From the NCBI RefSeq assembly GCF_036116635.1, contig NZ_CP107995.1:6014001-6078000 (forward strand): a stretch of DNA of 64,000 nucleotides. Reading direction: 5' to 3'. The notes beneath the pieces are model-generated. The model was not told the origin of the DNA, did no database searches, and worked only from the letters and a program-made list of their open reading frames with translations. This DNA comes from Amycolatopsis sp. NBC_00345 (GTDB lineage: Bacteria > Actinomycetota > Actinomycetes > Mycobacteriales > Pseudonocardiaceae). Of this stretch, positions 61,166 through 64,000 are shown one piece after another; position 1 is the first letter of the stretch; each line of letters starts with the position of its first letter. A program made the translations under genes and the position numbers.

Positions 61166-64000
61166 TCAGCCGGCCGGACGTGGGGCGAGGTTCACCGTGA
61201 TGCGGTTACCCGGGCCGGAGGCGACCGCGCCGACCAGGTTGTTCAGGGCCCCGCAGCCCTGCAACGGCGGCAGGCTGTAGGTGCCGGTCAGCGTGCCGCC
61301 CGCCGACGGGTCGAAGCCGGGCTTCGACTGGAGCCGGATCTGGGCGGGCGTTTTCGTCTGACACGTCGGGCTCGCCGAGACCGGAATGCCGAAGACGGTG
61401 ATCCGCGGCAACTTGACCGTCACCGACGAGGCCGACTTGAGCACCCCGTCGGTCAGCGTGCCGGTGGTCCGGCCGACCGGGGCGAACCCGACCTTCGCGG
61501 TGATCGGCACGAAGCCCCAGAGCGTGAAGTCCGCGCTCGTCGGGTCGAGGGTCAGGTCCGCGTCGAAAGCCCCGTTCACCAGGGTGATCGCGGCGTTGAC
61601 GCCGCCCCGCAGACTGATCGGCCCGGTAAGCCGCCTGAGCTGCGACGTGCCGGTCAGGTCGTAGCTGTACTTCACGACCGGCGGAGTCACCTGCGGCTTG
61701 GTCCTCGCCGTGGCCGCGGCACTCGGCGTGGACTTGTTGCCCGCCGCATCCCTGGCAACGACCGTGAAGCTGTAGTCGGTGTCCGCGGTAAGCCCCTCAA
61801 CCGTCGCCGAGGTTTCGGTGACCGTCTTGACGAGCGTTGCGCCCTGATACACGTCATACCCAGTCACACCAACATTGTCGCTCGCCGCGTCCCACGCCAG
61901 CGCGACAGTCGTTTCGGTGACGCCAGTGGCATGCAGATTGCCCGGCACGGTCGGAGCCTGCGTGTCCGGCACCGCCTGGGTATGCGCAGTCACAGCCGCA
62001 GTGGCGGACGAGACGTTGCCCGCAGCGTCCTTGGCCTTCACGGTGAAGCTGTAATCGGTGTCCGCGGTAAGCCCCTCAACTGTCGCCGAAGTTCCGGTGA
62101 CGGACTTGACGAGCGTGGCGCCTTGATACACGTCGTATCCGGTCACCCCCACGTTGTCGGTCGAGGCGTCCCACGCCAGCGCGACACTGCTCGGCGTGGT
62201 CCCAGTGGCCTGCAGGTTGCCCGGCACCGTCGGAGCCTGCGTATCCGGCACCGCCTGGGTATGCGCAGTCACAGCCGCACTCGGCGTGGACTTGTTACCC
62301 GCCGCATCCCTGGCAACCACCGAGAAACTGTAATCAGTATCCGCGGCAAGCCCGTCAACCGTCGCCGAGGTGCCGGTGACGGACTTGACCAGGCTGGCGC
62401 CCTGATACACGTCATACCCGGTCACACCAACATTGTCGGTCGACGCGTCCCACGCCAGCACGACACTGCTCGACGTAGTCCCAGTAGCCTGCAGATTGCC
62501 CGGCACCGTCGGAGCCTGCGTGTCCGCCACCGCCTGAGTATGCGCAGTCACAGCCGCAGTGGCGGACGAGACGTTGCCCGCGGCATCCTTAGCCTTCACG
62601 GTGAAGCTGTAATCGGTATCCGCGGTAAGGCCGTCGATCGTGGCCGAGGTACCGGTGACCGTCTTGACGAGCGTGGCGCCCTGATACACGTCGTATCCGG
62701 TCACCCCCACGTTGTCGGTCGAGGCGTCCCACGCCAGCGCGACGCTGCTCGGCGTGGTCCCAGTGGCCTGCAGGTTGCCCGGCACCGTCGGAGCCTGCGT
62801 ATCCGGCACCGCCTGGGTATGCGCAGTCACAGCCGCACTCGGCGTGGACTTGTTACCCGCCGCATCCCTGGCAACCACCGAGAAACTGTAATCAGTATCC
62901 GCGGTAAGCCCCTCAACCGTCGCCGAAGTTCCGGTGACCGTCTTGACAAGCGTGGCGCCCTGATACACGTCATATCCAGTCACACCAACATTGTCACTCG
63001 CCGCGTCCCACGCCAGCACGACACTGGTCGGCGTAGTCCCCGTGGCCTGCAGGTTGCCCGGCACAGTCGGCGCCTGCGTGTCCGCCACCGCCTGAGTATG
63101 CGCAGTCACAGCCGCAGTGGCGGGCGAGACATTGCCCGCAGCGTCCTTGGCCTTCACGGTGAAGCTGTAATCAGTATCCGCGGCAAGCCCGTCAACCGTC
63201 GCCGAGGTGCCGGTGACGGACTTGACCAGGCTGGCGCCCTGGTACACGTCATATCCCGTGACACCCACGTCGTCCGTGGCGGCGCCCCAGGACAGCGCGA
63301 CGCTGTTCTGGGTGACCTCGCCGACGGTCACGGCGCCAGGGGCCGAAGGCGGCGTGCTGTCGGGCGCGGAGGTGATGGTGAAGGTCTGCAGGACGTTGTT
63401 CTGTCCCGCCGCGAGCGTGCAGTCCGCGACGAAGGTACCGAGGCCGGTCTCCGCGCCCGAGGCGGTCAGCGGCGTCATCGTGAGCACCAGGTCGTGCACG
63501 GACAGGGTCGCCGTGCCGGGCTTGTCGAACCGCAGCGCCGGCGCGGAACCACCCGCGTTGACGATCAGGTCGTTGCCGTCGGCCGGGATGGGCTGCTGAG
63601 CGATCGCGGTCGGCACCCCGACGGCGAGATGACCCTGAGGACTGGTGACGAGTGAGGTGGCCAGCGCCGAGCCCTTGATGGTTTCGGCGCCGACGAGCCG
63701 AAGCCCCTGCGTCGCGGTCTTGCCCGCGTTGGACACCGCCGTGATGCCGATCGCCGGGGTGAACTGCCCGACCGGGATCGTGTCCGGCAAGGCGGCGCTG
63801 ATGTCGACCGAGACGTCCTGGTTGCCGATCAGCGGGAACGGGCAGCTGTACACCTGGTGCAGCGGCGGGTGGTTACCCGTGCCGACAACGGTCTCCGGCG
63901 TGATGGCGGGACCGGTCACCGTATAGGTCTGCAGGATGGTGTCCTGGCCCTGGGCCGGCGTGCAGTCGGAGGTGAAGGTGCCGAGCCCGGTCGGGGTGCC
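61166..64000 (-). CDS. Secreted-type protein with six fibronectin III repeats (partial, runs off right edge)
   Basis: At least 945 codons are open to the window edge, so the N-terminus, including any signal peptide, is missing. From the N-terminal side: part of an immunoglobulin-like or DUF6801-like domain (GLGTFTSDCTPAQGQ), then a second domain of the same kind ending GLGTFVADCTLAAGQ. Six fibronectin type III modules of about 93 aa follow (each with DNVGVTGYDVYQGA or a close variant). A C-terminal domain with GRTTGTLTDGVLK and VNLAPRPAG at the end completes the visible part. The cysteine pairs and domain types indicate an exported cell-surface or matrix protein. The function is unknown; no catalytic domain is visible in this part. 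Confidence 0.85.
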   Translation of the reverse strand, partial: GTPTGLGTFTSDCTPAQGQDTILQTYTVTGPAITPETVVGTGNHPPLHQVYSCPFPLIGNQDVSVDISAALPDTIPVGQFTPAIGITAVSNAGKTATQGLRLVGAETIKGSALATSLVTSPQGHLAVGVPTAIAQQPIPADGNDLIVNAGGSAPALRFDKPGTATLSVHDLVLTMTPLTASGAETGLGTFVADCTLAAGQNNVLQTFTITSAPDSTPPSAPGAVTVGEVTQNSVALSWGAATDDVGVTGYDVYQGASLVKSVTGTSATVDGLAADTDYSFTVKAKDAAGNVSPATAAVTAHTQAVADTQAPTVPGNLQATGTTPTSVVLAWDAASDNVGVTGYDVYQGATLVKTVTGTSATVEGLTADTDYSFSVVARDAAGNKSTPSAAVTAHTQAVPDTQAPTVPGNLQATGTTPSSVALAWDASTDNVGVTGYDVYQGATLVKTVTGTSATIDGLTADTDYSFTVKAKDAAGNVSSATAAVTAHTQAVADTQAPTVPGNLQATGTTSSSVVLAWDASTDNVGVTGYDVYQGASLVKSVTGTSATVDGLAADTDYSFSVVARDAAGNKSTPSAAVTAHTQAVPDTQAPTVPGNLQATGTTPSSVALAWDASTDNVGVTGYDVYQGATLVKSVTGTSATVEGLTADTDYSFTVKAKDAAGNVSSATAAVTAHTQAVPDTQAPTVPGNLHATGVTETTVALAWDAASDNVGVTGYDVYQGATLVKTVTETSATVEGLTADTDYSFTVVARDAAGNKSTPSAAATARTKPQVTPPVVKYSYDLTGTSQLRRLTGPISLRGGVNAAITLVNGAFDADLTLDPTSADFTLWGFVPITAKVGFAPVGRTTGTLTDGVLKSASSVTVKLPRITVFGIPVSASPTCQTKTPAQIRLQSKPGFDPSAGGTLTGTYSLPPLQGCGALNNLVGAVASGPGNRITVNLAPRPAG
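61700..63340 (-). repeat. Six tandem approximately 279-bp DNA repeats encoding fibronectin III modules
   Basis: Six units with a period of about 278-279 bp are highly similar even at third codon positions. Alternating subtypes (FTVKAKDAAGN versus FSVVARDAAGN) recur, which indicates recent duplication of two-module blocks or ongoing homogenisation. Confidence 0.88.

Noticed and set aside
61700..63340. Regular repeats considered as a CRISPR array
   Set aside because: The period is about 279 bp without unique spacers, and the repeats encode fibronectin III modules in frame.
61064..63655. An 863-codon plus-strand frame with repeated RHRRSLRVRHRL-like sequence
   Set aside because: It is the mirror of the fibronectin repeat DNA; its repeats only reflect the opposite coding strand.

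Overview
The window comes from a very GC-rich actinomycete. Dense operons with ATGA, GTGA or TGATG junctions, a mycothiol-dependent isomerase-family protein and a short CCCTGAAGG/CCTTCAGGG repeat of a kind I associate with Amycolatopsis genomes point to Pseudonocardiaceae, probably Amycolatopsis. The genus is an inference.

Positions 1 to about 38,750 are most of a modular type I polyketide cluster whose left end lies outside the window. It encodes a complete 'protected beta-amino acid starter' set like that of vicenistatin: glutamate mutase S and E subunits (make 3-methylaspartate), a beta-amino acid adenylating enzyme, a fold-III PLP decarboxylase, a stand-alone carrier protein, an alanine-type adenylating enzyme (N-protection), a trans acyltransferase and an alpha/beta-hydrolase aminopeptidase (deprotection). 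The first synthase (5,321 aa) starts with a bare ACP, as expected if an aminoacyl starter is delivered in trans, followed by three KS-AT-DH-KR-ACP modules. A second synthase (partial) carries module 4. All four ATs have the malonyl-type HAFH motif, so the early chain should be polyene-like on a 3-amino-2-methylpropionyl starter. The predicted product is a polyene macrolactam, probably oxidised by a P450 and glycosylated by a glycosyltransferase. A type II thioesterase and an acyl-CoA carboxylase beta/epsilon pair support extender supply. A two-component system is fused by overlap to the glycosyltransferase gene.

The most interesting regulatory signal is a shared promoter design in front of three biosynthetic operons: direct repeats of TTAGGGG-like heptamers spaced 10-11 bp, then exactly 23 bp, then a TAGCTT/ATAGAC-type -10 element. 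No SARP or large LuxR regulator that would obviously read it is in the window.

Inside the cluster, at 25.8-27.8 kb, sits an unrecognised, visibly less GC-rich gene for a coiled-coil protein, bounded by two identical 50-bp terminator hairpins. This is the best candidate for a cargo gene or undescribed system.

From 38.8 to 61 kb the content is ordinary accessory and housekeeping metabolism: mycothiol-type isomerase, hydrolases, GNATs, F420/flavin oxidoreductases, TetR/XRE/Lrp regulators, a branched-chain 2-oxoacid dehydrogenase operon, a D-aminoacylase-type amidohydrolase, a CsbD protein, a TetR-FAD monooxygenase pair, a methyltransferase and a xylulokinase-type sugar kinase. The right edge (61.2 to beyond 64 kb) is a surface-type protein with six nearly identical fibronectin III repeats. 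Several proteins carry in-frame low-complexity or tandem-repeat inserts (acyl-CoA carboxylase epsilon, a GNAT, a hydrolase), an unusual shared theme.
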